From Vibrio sinensis (lineage in GTDB: Bacteria; Pseudomonadota; Gammaproteobacteria; Enterobacterales; Vibrionaceae): a DNA stretch of 64,000 bases. The stretch is from the NCBI RefSeq assembly GCF_003605645.1, contig NZ_QVMU01000007.1, forward strand, positions 25,881 to 89,880, given 5' to 3'. The notes beneath the pieces were generated by a model. That model worked only from the letters and a program-made list of their open reading frames with translations. It ran no database searches and had not been told where the DNA came from. Shown here one piece after another: positions 18,757 to 28,408 of the stretch. The position numbers and the translations under genes are program-made. Each line of letters starts with the position of its first letter. The stretch's first letter is position 1.

Positions 18757-19392
18757 CTATGGACGCAGAATAACGGTGTATGGCTGTCGAATACTTGGGT
18801 CTGAACGAATCAACACCCCATCTTGAGTTCGAATACTATTCAACGTATCTAAATCTCGCCCAATCCGATCTGCAGGTAAAAAGCCTTGTGCGGTCGCCAC
18901 AACAATGCGTGACTGCATACCAACAACACGTGCATTTACCAGCACCCCGCCCTCTTGACGCAGCATGGTTCCAGTCAAAACAAATTGAATATCTTGTTCA
19001 TGAGCAAGATCTTTCCAATCACGGCTTAAAGCAAAATCACCTTGCTGGGTAACTTGAATATTACCGGTAGTTTTGAAATCCACCACCTTAAAACCACGAC
19101 GTTGAAATTGATGAATAAATCCTTCAGAAACGGAGTTACCTAACCAGTTCGTCGCATCCAAATGTTGCAGGTCAACAAATGACGTCACAGCGATCGGTGT
19201 ACGCGCCGAGACACTTGTATTGGAAATAACTAGTTCTTCCGTCATGCTTTCAATAAAATAGTCCAGCGTATGACGAGGACTATCCATCAGCATAAAAGGT
19301 GAGCCCTGATAAGGCTCCTTACCATTATAAACTGGCGAGTATGCACAGGCTGTTAAGAACACAGCAGGTACTAGTGCTAACCATTTTTTCAT
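18757..19392 (-). CDS. flgO: Flagellar outer-membrane lipoprotein FlgO
   Basis: Lipoprotein of 211 aa; MKKWLALVPAVFLTAC gives acylated Cys16. TPIAVTSFVDLQHLDATNWLGNSVSEGFIHQFQRRGFKVVDFK is typical of FlgO. Known in V. cholerae as an outer-membrane factor supporting polar flagellum stability with FlgP. It is the first gene of flgOP, behind a sigma-54 promoter that sits on the far side of the flgT promoter. Confidence 0.93.
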   Translation of the reverse strand: MKKWLALVPAVFLTACAYSPVYNGKEPYQGSPFMLMDSPRHTLDYFIESMTEELVISNTSVSARTPIAVTSFVDLQHLDATNWLGNSVSEGFIHQFQRRGFKVVDFKTTGNIQVTQQGDFALSRDWKDLAHEQDIQFVLTGTMLRQEGGVLVNARVVGMQSRIVVATAQGFLPADRIGRDLDTLNSIRTQDGVLIRSDPSIRQPYTVILRP

Positions 19393-19450
19393 TCTCTTTT
19401 CTCCAGTAGTTTGGGCGAAAATTGTTCAAACTCGCTGTCTTTAGCAAAAA

Positions 19451-19468
19451 GTGGAACATTCCTTGCTT
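19451..19468 (+). promoter_or_regulatory. Sigma-54 promoter of flgT
   Basis: GTGGAACATTCCTTGCTT: GG (19453-19454), 10 nt, GC (19465-19466) with TTGCTT at -12. The start is predicted near 19478, 75 nt before the flgT ATG. Confidence 0.7.
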
Positions 19469-19519
19469 TTCTAAACTGCCACGGTTTAGAAAACTTACCC
19501 AAATCAGTTATCGATTATT

Positions 19520-19538
19520 AAGCAAAAAGTGTACCCAA
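19520..19538 (-). promoter_or_regulatory. Sigma-54 promoter of flgOP
   Basis: On the minus strand TTGGGTACACTTTTTGCTT: GG (19535-19534), 10 nt, GC (19523-19522) with TTGCTT. The start is predicted near 19510, 118 nt before the flgO ATG. It lies inside the flgT leader and faces it. Confidence 0.7.
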
Positions 19539-19552
19539 TTGGTAAAATACTC

Positions 19553-20689
19553 ATGAAAAAGACGATTCTCATTTTAATTTCCACCGTTTATTTAAGTTTG
19601 CTCGGTGCAAATGCCCAAGCAGGTTGGTATGAAGTGACTGGCACTGCCACCGTCGTCTCTTCTGAGGAAGCGGCGCGTATCTATGCGCTTGAGGACGCTA
19701 TCTATAAGGCGGTCACTTTCTCCGGTGCCGATATCGGCAGTATCGCGAATCTAAGGCCACTACTGGACAGTACTCGCTCGGAATATCAATTCACCAACCA
19801 CGAAGTACGCTACGTTCTGGTCACCGAACAAAAAATTCGCAACAACATTATGTTCGTTCGTGCTCGAATTGATATTTACCCATCGGCAATAGGTTGCCAT
19901 GTCAGCCAATACAAAAAGACATTTCTTGTCGGTAATATCGACATCGCATCGCCACAACAAGCAGTAATGGGGCAAATCTATAACGTAGGTGATGACTTTG
20001 CTCAGGTAATCAATCGTCAACTTGATCAGGAATCGGCAAGCTTTGTCTCTGTCGGTACTACCGATTTTGAAATCAGCAAACAATATCCTGAACGCCTTAA
20101 AATGATTGCTGAAGATACTGGCGCACAATATATAATTGGCGGCGTCATCAATGACTTAACGGCAACCATTGACCAAAAAGTTCTTGGTGAAGATATTATT
20201 AACCGCCAATTTGCTTTAGAAATGACTATTTTTGACGGCAAAACCGGAAACGAGGTATATAATCGCACCTATCGTGAAGTTGCTCGTTGGCCATTTGCTA
20301 AAACGAGCCAAGTCGATACGCGTAGCGCGCGCTTTTGGGCATCAACCTATGGCGAAATGATGCTGCGTGTTAGTCGCAATATTATGCTTGATTTAGAGTC
20401 AGAGGTTTCTTGTAAAATCACCTTGCCCGAAGTTGTGGCAAAGTGGGAAAATACCGTCACGATTAACTTAGGCCGCCTACATGGGGTAAAACCAGGTGAC
20501 CAACTTCAACTCTGGCACACCGGTTCATTCATGGATCAACGTGGATTACCACGCAACAAAGTCACAGAAACCGATATAACTCTCACCGTATCTCGTTTAT
20601 ACGAAAATGAAGCGGAGCTGAGTATCGATCAACCAGAACTGGCTGGTAGCATTCAAATCGGCGATGTGATGCATAAAATCATAAGATAA
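19553..20689 (+). CDS. flgT: Flagellar H-ring protein FlgT
   Basis: Secreted ring protein of 378 aa. The signal peptide MKKTILILISTVYLSLLGANAQA (1-23) is followed by GWYEVTGTATVVSSEEAARIYALEDAI. The C-terminal NLGRLHGVKPGDQLQLWHTGSF fits the FlgT C-terminal domain. In Vibrio, FlgT builds the H-ring around the L/P rings and helps recruit the T-ring proteins MotX and MotY. A GTG-started extension from 19529 lacks a ribosome binding site and would precede the signal peptide, so the ATG at 19553 is used. Confidence 0.93.
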   Translation: MKKTILILISTVYLSLLGANAQAGWYEVTGTATVVSSEEAARIYALEDAIYKAVTFSGADIGSIANLRPLLDSTRSEYQFTNHEVRYVLVTEQKIRNNIMFVRARIDIYPSAIGCHVSQYKKTFLVGNIDIASPQQAVMGQIYNVGDDFAQVINRQLDQESASFVSVGTTDFEISKQYPERLKMIAEDTGAQYIIGGVINDLTATIDQKVLGEDIINRQFALEMTIFDGKTGNEVYNRTYREVARWPFAKTSQVDTRSARFWASTYGEMMLRVSRNIMLDLESEVSCKITLPEVVAKWENTVTINLGRLHGVKPGDQLQLWHTGSFMDQRGLPRNKVTETDITLTVSRLYENEAELSIDQPELAGSIQIGDVMHKIIR

Positions 20690-20731
20690 CGTTCGGTGCG
20701 ATTTATTCGCGCTAGAACAACAATAGACAAC

Positions 20732-20808
20732 GCTCCCGTGGCACAGCTGGATAGCGCAATCCCCTCCTAAGGGATAGGTCACAGGTTCAAATCCTGTCGG
20801 GAGCGCCA
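20732..20808 (+). tRNA. tRNA-Arg (anticodon CCU)
   Basis: A 77-nt tRNA with acceptor GCTCCCG/CGGGAGC and encoded CCA. The anticodon stem ATCCC/GGGAT closes the loop CTCCTAA, giving CCT (20766-20768), which reads AGG. The T arm includes GGTTCAAATCC. No integrase or duplicated 3' end nearby suggests its use as an attachment site. Confidence 0.97.
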
Positions 20809-20815
20809 CTTTATC

Positions 20816-20851
20816 AAAGCCCTATTCATTTATTTGAATGGGGCTTTTTTA
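20816..20851 (+). terminator. Terminator of tRNA-Arg
   Basis: The stem AAAGCCC-ATTCA pairs with TGAAT-GGGGCTTT, followed by TTT, starting 8 nt beyond the tRNA. Confidence 0.8.
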
Positions 20852-20920
20852 ATGGCAGAATGATGATATATCCCGGTGTTCTTACCAAACAATCGGATCA
20901 AGTCATATGAGGGAGCACAT

Positions 20921-21709
20921 ATGGACCAAAGGCATGTTCCAATCAAAACAGACCAAGAGATAGAGAAGATGCGTCAGTCAGGGCAGTTACTCGCTCAGCT
21001 CTTTACTGTACTTGAACAATATGTAAAGCCTGGACTTAGCACAATGGAAATCAATCAATGGGTTGAACGTTACATCATCAATCAATTGAATGCGCGACCA
21101 GCAAGCATAGGACAATATGGCTACCCCTACGCCATTAACTGTTCCATCAATAACGAAGCCTGTCACGGAATTCCTCTTTCCGATCGAATCCTTAAATCAA
21201 GCGACATCATTAACCTTGATATCACCTTAGAAAAGGAGGGATGGATTGCCGACTCTAGTAAAATGTTCATCATGCCAGATAGCCCTCACCATGCCAGGAA
21301 ACTAGTGTCTGATACCTACCAAGCAATGTGGGTTGGGATAAAACAAGTCAAGCCCGGTGCTTATTTAGGGGATGTCGGCTATGCAATCCAAAGTTATATT
21401 GAGTCGTTAGGCTATAACATCGTTAGAGAATATTGTGGCCATGGTATAGGTCAACGAATGCATGAACCGCCCCAAGTTCTCCATTTCGGCTTGCCGCAAC
21501 AAGGCTTGCTCTTACAACCAGGGATGACTTTCACCATCGAACCTATCGTTAATCAAGGCTCAAGAAAAGTGCACACCTTGTCCGATGGTTGGACTGTTGT
21601 GACTGACGATAACCGACTTTCAGCTCAGTTTGAGCACACGGTTTTAGTAACCGATTCCGGCGTCGAAGTGCTGACTTTGCGCCCTGATGAGCTGCATTTA
21701 GTTTCTTAA
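20921..21709 (+). CDS. map: Methionine aminopeptidase type I, additional paralogue
   Basis: Removes N-terminal Met from nascent proteins; 262 aa. All metal ligands are in place: D100 (NLDIT), D111 (ADSSKMF), H174 (CGHGIG), E207 (TIEP) and E238 (QFEHT), plus the substrate-site H82 (CHGIP). The start at 20921 has GGGAG 5 nt upstream; the frame from 20876 is rejected. The housekeeping map of gamma-proteobacteria normally lies next to rpsB, so this is probably a second, stand-alone copy. No partner operon gene. Confidence 0.92.
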   Translation: MDQRHVPIKTDQEIEKMRQSGQLLAQLFTVLEQYVKPGLSTMEINQWVERYIINQLNARPASIGQYGYPYAINCSINNEACHGIPLSDRILKSSDIINLDITLEKEGWIADSSKMFIMPDSPHHARKLVSDTYQAMWVGIKQVKPGAYLGDVGYAIQSYIESLGYNIVREYCGHGIGQRMHEPPQVLHFGLPQQGLLLQPGMTFTIEPIVNQGSRKVHTLSDGWTVVTDDNRLSAQFEHTVLVTDSGVEVLTLRPDELHLVS

Positions 21710-21849
21710 CACTTTAAGTTAACCATTTAAATAAAATAGAATTTCAGCATTAAAATCAGATATAGCTATAATTATCGAATGTCTCACCTTTAAAAATGAG
21801 CAAACATTGCTTATCATTTAAATTAATAACAAATATATCAGTTAAAATT

Positions 21850-22356
21850 ATGCCGAAGAGCAATTTAATAACTAATACCGGACACCGGTTTATTTCTAAA
21901 GCTAAGACTGCCTATAAAATTCACATCCATACTCCTGATGATGAAGTGCTACATCGTTCTGTTGGATTCATAAAGTTAGGAGAAGAACAAGGTCTCAAAA
22001 AAGCAATTCAACTTCGCAATGAAATCGGTCTGGAAATGTGGGGGAAATTTTGGCCTCGCTTACTGAAAGACCCTTACTTAATGACGCGTCTACCCCATTC
22101 TTTAGAACCTAAAATCATTTTCAAGCCGCGTCCAACAAAAGAAAACCCAACCGCAAAAGATGAATGCTTCATTGCAGCTTGGCGTAATTATGATGCCAAC
22201 GGTAAGTTGATTTATCGAAGTGTTGTTTGCTCCATCAATAAACATGGACGACTTGCGGCTTATACCAAAACAAAAAAAGCACTGCTTGAAGCCAATAAAG
22301 AGAACTTAGAAATTCTCGATTTTATGGGCCGCCTGACTAGCATTGGATTAAAATAA
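21850..22356 (+). CDS. Conserved-looking protein of unknown function, possible AP2-like repeats
   Basis: Basic, soluble protein of 168 aa, not recognised. Two segments look alike: about 12-60 (GHRFISKAKTAYKIHIH ... LKKAIQLRNEIG) and about 100-155 (FIAAWRNYDANGKLIYRSVV ... TKKALLEANKEN). Each suggests a few short beta strands followed by a helix, a layout reminiscent of AP2/integrase-type DNA-binding domains. This is inference from pattern only. No signal peptide or membrane segment. Start uncertain: an ATG at 21796 is in frame, but neither has a clear Shine-Dalgarno and the added residues look unconserved. Confidence 0.6.
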   Translation: MPKSNLITNTGHRFISKAKTAYKIHIHTPDDEVLHRSVGFIKLGEEQGLKKAIQLRNEIGLEMWGKFWPRLLKDPYLMTRLPHSLEPKIIFKPRPTKENPTAKDECFIAAWRNYDANGKLIYRSVVCSINKHGRLAAYTKTKKALLEANKENLEILDFMGRLTSIGLK

Positions 22357-22430
22357 CTCTCGATACTCAAGATCCTCATGAGCCTTTAGCTTCAATGAGT
22401 ACTGAGTTTTAGCGAGTATTGAATTTTAAT

Positions 22431-22464
22431 GATAAAAAAACCGACTTACGTCGGTTTTTTTATC
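22431..22464. terminator. Bidirectional terminator
   Basis: The stem AAAAAAACCGAC/GTCGGTTTTTTT with a short loop lies between the unknown gene (plus) and ompA (minus). Confidence 0.85.
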
Positions 22465-22484
22465 ATATTAATTTCTATAGCCTG

Positions 22485-22531
22485 TCGACTTGAAGATATA
22501 GATAATCTAAAACCTCAAGTCGAGTAGGTAT
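22485..22531. repeat. Imperfect palindrome downstream of ompA
   Basis: The arm GTCGACTTGAAG and its partner CTCAAGTCGAG, with TATA at the outer ends, enclose an AT-rich loop. The arm resembles the outer ends of the ERIC-type elements at 41.8, 46.9 and 49.4 kb (TATACC...ACTTGAAG). It may be a shortened relative of these, or only a hairpin in the ompA 3' end. Confidence 0.4.
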
Positions 22532-22540
22532 AAACAATTA

Positions 22541-23503
22541 TTACTGTTCTACTTGGTATTCAAATTCTGGAACAGATACTTCAACACGACGGTTCTGCGC
22601 ACGGCCTTCCGCTGTTTCATTAGAAGCAATTGGGTTGTTTTCACCCTCGCCAGATACCGAGATACGAGATGGGTCAATCCCCTCGTTCACAAGAGCATCA
22701 GCAACTGAATTAGCGCGTTTTTCTGATAGTTGTTGGTTGTATTCAGCACGACCCGTCGAGTCAGTGTAACCAACAATTTGAACATTCGCTTGAGGGTAAT
22801 CATTCAGGAATGCAACTAAGTCAGTAAGGCCTGCAACACTGCCTTGTTTTAATTCAGAGCTGTTTGTTTTAAAGCTTTCCGTGTCAACCAATGTTGCTGC
22901 GTACGTCTTAGTCATCACAACAGGTGCTACAACCACTTCTTCAACAACCATGACTTCTTCAACCACGACTGGTTCTGGTTCACTCGCACCAAACTTGTAA
23001 GTCACACCTAGAGTCGCACTATTACCTTCTGCTCTCACAAGATCGTTGTTAATGTCTGTCAATGTTTGGTATTCAAGGCGAACTGTTACGTTTTCCATTG
23101 AATCAAATTCAAGACCAGCAGCTCCTAAGAATGATGCATCATCCTTGTCGCCGTAATTTACGTATGCACCACCAACTTTACCGTAGATAGAGATCGCGTC
23201 AGTAAGGTGTAGGTTCAGTTTTGGAGCTAACGTATAAGCGTCCACTTTTTGATCGTTAAGACCATCACCTGTGAACTTACCAAGATAATCATAGCCCGCT
23301 TCCAATGCTAGGAAATCCCAAAATTGATAACCCACGAATGCACCAATCGCTGAAGCATCATCGTCACATTGAGAACCGACTGTGGTTTTGCAAGAATCAT
23401 CTAACCATGATTTACCTGCTTTAGCACCGATGTACACATCCGCCATTGCGGAGGTCGATGCCATTAATAGAGATGTGGAAATTACCGCTGCTAGTTTTTT
23501 CAT
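22541..23503 (-). CDS. ompA: Outer membrane protein A family (OmpA)
   Basis: Outer-membrane protein of 320 aa: signal peptide MKKLAAVISTSLLMASTSAMA (1-21), an 8-strand barrel (about 22-170; DVYIGAKAGKSW, LEAGYDYLG, LGVTYKFG), then a hinge rich in V and E (PEPVVVEEVMVVEEVVVAP). The C-terminal OmpA-like peptidoglycan-binding domain (about 205-310) has NVQIVGYTDSTGRAEYNQQLSEKRANSV. Two Cys in the first exposed loop (SCKTTVGSQC) could pair. Monocistronic, beside gltX as in other vibrios. Confidence 0.93.
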   Translation of the reverse strand: MKKLAAVISTSLLMASTSAMADVYIGAKAGKSWLDDSCKTTVGSQCDDDASAIGAFVGYQFWDFLALEAGYDYLGKFTGDGLNDQKVDAYTLAPKLNLHLTDAISIYGKVGGAYVNYGDKDDASFLGAAGLEFDSMENVTVRLEYQTLTDINNDLVRAEGNSATLGVTYKFGASEPEPVVVEEVMVVEEVVVAPVVMTKTYAATLVDTESFKTNSSELKQGSVAGLTDLVAFLNDYPQANVQIVGYTDSTGRAEYNQQLSEKRANSVADALVNEGIDPSRISVSGEGENNPIASNETAEGRAQNRRVEVSVPEFEYQVEQ

Positions 23504-23913
23504 TCTTATTCCCTCTGAAATCTTGATATTTTCTTGAGCAAGTGTAGTTTATATTTTTGTTCTCACTGAAATTTCATCATATTTTTCATAATAAATTTGA
23601 ATGTGAACACTAATATATCACTGTCATTTAATTCTTTGTTTTATCGCTGCTTTACTGATGAGCTTCCAGCTCGAAGACTATAACATTTTTCAATTTCAAT
23701 TGAAGTAAGATGGGATTTCATGAAACGTAATAATAGTTTGCACAATAATATATTGAAACCTCTCAAACCTTAATAATACAACGCTTGACGGTATATTTCT
23801 GTCTAATATCACTCTGCCTTTATGAAATTGAATTTACTATAATTCTCATAAATAAAACAAAATAAATTTAGTTCATGAATAGAGAAAAATCTAATTTAGA
23901 TAGGATATATATA
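23504..23913. other. AT-rich intergenic region upstream of ompA
   Basis: No ORF with a ribosome binding site, RNA gene or clear repeat is seen. It presumably holds the ompA promoter. A small inverted repeat GAGCTTCCAGCTC lies near 23659. Confidence 0.5.
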
Positions 23914-23942
23914 AAAAAACCGCAGCTAATAAGCTGCGGTTT
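23914..23942 (-). terminator. Terminator of gltX
   Basis: The perfect stem ACCGCAGCT/AGCTGCGGT, loop AATA, is followed on the minus strand by a run of seven T. Confidence 0.88.
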
Positions 23943-23962
23943 GTGCTAACAATCACGCTTTA

Positions 23963-25387
23963 TTAAGCGTTTGCTTCGCGCTCAGCAATAAATGCCAATG
24001 CCATCTTGATACGAGCAACACAACGCTCTTGACCAATCAATTGCATTACTGCATCAACTGATGGCGATTGACCACCGCCAGTTACAGCTACGCGTAGTGG
24101 CATACCAATCTTGCCCATACCAATCTCAAGTTCAGCACATACGTCTGCAATCATTTGGTGTAGGTTTTCAGTCGTCCACTCTTGAATCGCTTCTACTTTC
24201 GCTAGAGCAGCTTCTAGAGGCTCTTTCGCTACACCACGTAGGTGTTTCTTCGCTGCACCAGCTTCGAATTCAGCGAAATCTTCGTAGAAGTAACGAATCT
24301 GCTCTGCAAGCTCAACCAATGTATTGCAACGCTCACCAACTAAAGTGATCACTTCAGTAATTGCAGGACCGTTGTCTTTGTTGATACCTTGTTGATCAAG
24401 ATGCCATTGTAGGTGTTTAGCAACATACTCTGGCTCTGAAGTCTTGATGTAATGGTTGTTCAACCAAAGTAGCTTATCAGTATTAAATGCTGACGCAGAT
24501 TTTGAAATTGCGTTTAGAGTAAAGAATTCAATCATCTCTTCTCTAGAGAAAATTTCTTGGTCACCATGAGACCAACCTAAACGAACTAGGTAGTTGTTTA
24601 GTGCAGTTGGTAAGTAACCCATATCACGGTATTGCATCACTGATACTGCACCATGACGCTTAGACAGTTTTGCACCATCATCACCTAGAATCATTGCACA
24701 GTGAGCAAATGTTGGTACTGGCGCACCTAGAGCTTCGTAGATGTTGATTTGACGAGGGGTATTGTTGATGTGATCTTCACCACGGATTACGTGAGTGATT
24801 TCCATATCCCAGTCATCAACCACAACACAGAAGTTGTAAGTTGGAGAACCATCTGTACGACGGATGATCAAATCATCCATTTGGCTGTTGCTAATTTCGA
24901 TACGACCACGAATTTGGTCATCAAATACAACGCTACCTTCTGTCGGGTTACGGAAACGGATAACGCATGGATCGCCATCTTTAGCCGCTTCGTTAACTGC
25001 TTTAATCTTTGGATGGTTAGCATCGTAACGAGCCATCTCTTTGTTTGCTTCTTGTTCTGCGCGAACTTCATCAAGCAACTCTTTCGACGCGTAACATTTG
25101 TATGCTTTATCTTCAGCAAGCAGACGATCAACCATTTCGTTGTAACGATCAAAACGTTGTGTTTGGAAATAAGGACCTTCGTTCCATTCCAAACCTAGCC
25201 ATTCCATTCCTTCCATGATCGCGTCAACTGCTTCTTGAGAGTTACGCTCAAGATCCGTATCTTCGATACGTAGAACGAATTCACCGCCTTGGCTTTTTGC
25301 ATATAGCCAAGAGTAAAGTGCTGTACGTGCACCACCAACGTGAAGGTAGCCTGTTGGGCTAGGAGCAAAACGAGTTTTAACCGTCAT
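23963..25387 (-). CDS. gltX: Glutamate-tRNA ligase
   Basis: Class I aminoacyl-tRNA synthetase of 474 aa that charges tRNA-Glu in the cytoplasm. The HIGH-type motif is [16 protein letters not shown] near the N-terminus, and the KMSKS-type motif is KLSKRHGA in the middle. Length and the C-terminal anticodon-binding helical region fit GltX. AAGGT lies about 8 nt before the ATG. It has its own terminator. Confidence 0.97.
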   Translation of the reverse strand: MTVKTRFAPSPTGYLHVGGARTALYSWLYAKSQGGEFVLRIEDTDLERNSQEAVDAIMEGMEWLGLEWNEGPYFQTQRFDRYNEMVDRLLAEDKAYKCYASKELLDEVRAEQEANKEMARYDANHPKIKAVNEAAKDGDPCVIRFRNPTEGSVVFDDQIRGRIEISNSQMDDLIIRRTDGSPTYNFCVVVDDWDMEITHVIRGEDHINNTPRQINIYEALGAPVPTFAHCAMILGDDGAKLSKRHGAVSVMQYRDMGYLPTALNNYLVRLGWSHGDQEIFSREEMIEFFTLNAISKSASAFNTDKLLWLNNHYIKTSEPEYVAKHLQWHLDQQGINKDNGPAITEVITLVGERCNTLVELAEQIRYFYEDFAEFEAGAAKKHLRGVAKEPLEAALAKVEAIQEWTTENLHQMIADVCAELEIGMGKIGMPLRVAVTGGGQSPSVDAVMQLIGQERCVARIKMALAFIAEREANA

Positions 25388-25594
25388 GTAAAATACCTTG
25401 ATTGTCTAAATGACCGACACTAAGAGAGTACACTCTTAATGCTAAAAATTGCGCGTTATTCTAGCATCTATATCGGGATTCTGCCTACCTCAAGATAGGA
25501 ATCATTGCTCAACCAATAAGATTAACTAACGACAAGGGAACTGAATGGGGCTGTAACGTGGGCTAAATAAGATGAAATATTCTTAACAACCCCA

Positions 25595-25625
25595 TTGACC
25601 TTACCCTTGAGTCAAGGTTTATTCT
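25595..25625 (+). promoter_or_regulatory. CueR/MerR-type promoter and operator of copA
   Basis: TTGACC (-35, 25595-25600) and TATTCT (-10, 25620-25625) are separated by 19 bp instead of 17. The spacer carries the dyad CCTTGA-G-TCAAGG (25605-25617). A long spacer with a central dyad is the hallmark of promoters activated by MerR-family regulators such as CueR. The predicted start is about 23 nt before copA. Confidence 0.65.
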
Positions 25626-25654
25626 TGACGGTAGTTTATTTTGAGGGCAAACGT

Positions 25655-28384
25655 ATGACGCATTTTGAGATACCACTAAGTGGACTAAATTGCATGGGCT
25701 GCGCGAAAAAAGTCGAGCACATTTTAACGCAAGATCACCACGTTACAATTCAAGCTCTATCGCCGACTCACGTCAGTTTAGAAAGTACAAGCTCATTTGC
25801 CGAACTTGCTCACTCGATTGCTAAATTAGGCTATCAGGCAGGAATAAGCCAAACTTTTACTCTGTCTGGATTAAATTGCGGCCGCTGCGTTAGCAAACTC
25901 AGTGCTGTTCTTGAGGCAAACTCTCACATCAGTACTTTCGAGGCCACAACAACTCAACTCACTGTGACCTCTTCATTAAGCGAACAAGCCATCATTGAAC
26001 TTATCGAAACGGCTGGATATCACGCTGCTTTACGCGCAAATGAAGATCCATCAATTGAAGCGCTATCAGAGCCAGCAATAACGCCAGACGACGAGTTAAT
26101 AGCATCAGAGATTTCGTCGCACCAAAATATTCCAAATCAGGATAGTGATACTCAACAGACACACCTTTTAATCTTGGGTATGACTTGTGCGAGCTGTGTC
26201 TCTTCCGTCGAAAGTGCGCTTTTATCTGTACCAAGCATAACTAAAGCACAAATTAACCTCGCTGAACAATCTGCGATTATCTGGCACCATGATGACATAG
26301 CAAATATCCAAGATAGTGTTATGGCTGCTGTTAAATCTGCAGGCTATCAAGTGGAATTGGTCGATGATCCACAGCGCCAGCAAGAAAAACAACTCGCTCA
26401 ACAGCAACACAGTAAACGGCTCCATTTTCGTAATGCCTGTATAGGACTCTCTGTCGGAGTACCTTTAATGATTTGGGGACTCGTAGGCGGCAACATGATG
26501 ATACGAAACCCACTAGACCAATGGGTTTGGGGTGGTATTGGTGTGCTGTGTTTTGTTTTACTGGCAACTGCTGGTCGTTCATTTTTCGTTAATGCTTGGC
26601 AGGCGTTAATGCATAAGCGCGCAACGATGGACACACTTGTCGCTTTAGGTACTGGCGCTGCATGGCTATTTTCAATGTTGATCGTGTTCTTTCCAAATTG
26701 GTTCCCGGCAGCTTCACGCCATGTCTATTTTGAAGCAAGTGCTATGATCATTGGTTTAATTTCTCTAGGGCATTACATAGAAGCCAAAGCGAAAGCAAAA
26801 ACGACACTATCCTTACAAGCGTTAATCAACTTACAACCTAGCAACGCGACTTTGGTAACGGAGGGTGGTGACGAAAGCATTGCCGTTGCAGCAATCCAAA
26901 AAGGGATGCTGTTACGCATCAAGCCCGGTGAAAAAATCCCAGTTGATGGTGAAATATCACAAGGTGAGTCTTACGTAGATGAATCAATGCTAACCGGCGA
27001 GCCCATGCCTGCGACAAAAAAAGTAGGTGATCACGTCGCGGCTGGGACACTCAATCAAGACGGCAGCCTTATTATTCGTGCCACCAGCGTCGGCAGTGAA
27101 ACCATGTTAGCGCGAATCATTCAAATGGTACGTCAAGCTCAAAGCAGTAAACCTGCTATAGCGAAACTTGCGGATCAAATTTCAGCGGTATTTGTTCCTA
27201 TAGTTGTGCTAATTGCACTGTTTTCTGCACTGGTTTGGTTTTGGGTTGGTCCAGATCCAAAAGTGAGTTACATGCTTGTAGTAGCAACAACCGTACTCAT
27301 CATTGCATGTCCATGTGCTCTTGGCCTTGCAACACCATTGTCAGTGACTGTCGGTATCGGTAAAGCGGCAGAACTAGGTATCCTAATTAAAGATGCCGAT
27401 GTACTACAATCTGCAAGTAAAATCGACACGGTTGTGTTTGATAAAACCGGTACCTTGACCCAAGGAAAACCATCGGTACAGAAAGTTTTTTCTATCAATA
27501 ATGAAGATGCATCATTGTTGCAAAAAGCGGCCAGTATAGAACGTTTATCTGAGCACCCATTAGCGAAAGCGATTGTAGCTAAAGCAACAGAACAAGAGCT
27601 CACACTAATGCCTGTTACAGAGTTTGAAAATCGACGCGGTGTGGGAGTGCAAGGTATTATTGAAGAACGCGAATTTGCGGTGATTTCTTTAGCACACGCA
27701 AAAAGCACAAGCTTTGAACTTTCAGCGTTCGCCAGCTCAATAAAAGAGTGCGCAAAGCAAGCATGGACTCCGGTTGTCGTTATCGAGCAACAGCAAGTGA
27801 TCGGCCTTATCGCGATAGCAGATCCAATCAAGCATGATGCAGCTAAAGCCGTTGAAGCGCTCAAGCAGCAAGGTATAACACCGATAATGTTAACCGGTGA
27901 CAATGATGCGGTAGCGCAAGCAATTGCGACGCAACTGGGCATTGAACGTGTTATTTCACAAGTGTTACCCGATGAAAAAGCGGGACACATCGAACAACTT
28001 AAAACACAAGGCTACAAAGTTGCGATGGTCGGAGACGGCGTTAACGATGCCCCAGCTCTTGCTCTCGCAGATATAGGTATTGCCATGGGCAGTGGTAGTG
28101 ATGTTGCCATTGAAAGCGCTCAGATGACACTATTGAATTCATCACCGATAGCAGTAGTCAATGCGATAGAACTGTCACGTGCTACGGTTAAAAATATGAA
28201 GCAAAACCTGTTCGGCGCATTTATTTATAACTCACTGGGAATCCCTATTGCTGCTGGTGTTTTATATCCACTGTTTGGCTTCCTGCTTAGCCCTGTGGTT
28301 GCCGGAACGGCCATGGCGTTGTCATCAATTACGGTTGTCAGTAATGCTAATAGGCTACGACTATTTAAAACAACGATGCGTTGA
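25655..28384 (+). CDS. copA: Copper-exporting P1B-type ATPase CopA
   Basis: Inner-membrane Cu(I) efflux ATPase of 909 aa. Three N-terminal heavy-metal domains carry C13-M-G-C16, C75-G-R-C78 and C178-A-S-C181; the first two have GLNC instead of the usual GMTC. Then come the membrane helices, the actuator region ([20 protein letters not shown]), the intramembrane CPC motif (C552-P-C554), phosphorylated D596 ([11 protein letters not shown]), SEHPLAKAI and the hinge [20 protein letters not shown]. The frame extends upstream to a TTG that is part of the -35 element, so the ATG at 25655 with GAGGG is used. Confidence 0.96.
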   Translation: MTHFEIPLSGLNCMGCAKKVEHILTQDHHVTIQALSPTHVSLESTSSFAELAHSIAKLGYQAGISQTFTLSGLNCGRCVSKLSAVLEANSHISTFEATTTQLTVTSSLSEQAIIELIETAGYHAALRANEDPSIEALSEPAITPDDELIASEISSHQNIPNQDSDTQQTHLLILGMTCASCVSSVESALLSVPSITKAQINLAEQSAIIWHHDDIANIQDSVMAAVKSAGYQVELVDDPQRQQEKQLAQQQHSKRLHFRNACIGLSVGVPLMIWGLVGGNMMIRNPLDQWVWGGIGVLCFVLLATAGRSFFVNAWQALMHKRATMDTLVALGTGAAWLFSMLIVFFPNWFPAASRHVYFEASAMIIGLISLGHYIEAKAKAKTTLSLQALINLQPSNATLVTEGGDESIAVAAIQKGMLLRIKPGEKIPVDGEISQGESYVDESMLTGEPMPATKKVGDHVAAGTLNQDGSLIIRATSVGSETMLARIIQMVRQAQSSKPAIAKLADQISAVFVPIVVLIALFSALVWFWVGPDPKVSYMLVVATTVLIIACPCALGLATPLSVTVGIGKAAELGILIKDADVLQSASKIDTVVFDKTGTLTQGKPSVQKVFSINNEDASLLQKAASIERLSEHPLAKAIVAKATEQELTLMPVTEFENRRGVGVQGIIEEREFAVISLAHAKSTSFELSAFASSIKECAKQAWTPVVVIEQQQVIGLIAIADPIKHDAAKAVEALKQQGITPIMLTGDNDAVAQAIATQLGIERVISQVLPDEKAGHIEQLKTQGYKVAMVGDGVNDAPALALADIGIAMGSGSDVAIESAQMTLLNSSPIAVVNAIELSRATVKNMKQNLFGAFIYNSLGIPIAAGVLYPLFGFLLSPVVAGTAMALSSITVVSNANRLRLFKTTMR

Positions 28385-28408
28385 ACATGAACGCATCAAT
28401 AGGGTTCA

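Noticed and set aside
19529-19552. GTG start extending flgT by 8 codons
   Set aside because: No ribosome site, and the signal peptide begins at the ATG at 19553.
20732-20808. tRNA-Arg as an integration site for a mobile element
   Set aside because: No integrase gene and no repeated tRNA 3' end downstream; the following genes are ordinary.
24749-25198. 149-aa frame opposite gltX
   Set aside because: Shadow frame over conserved synthetase sequence.
27268-27990. 240-aa minus-strand reading frame opposite copA
   Set aside because: Antisense to conserved CopA motifs; Cys/Ser/Thr-rich product without family features or ribosome site.
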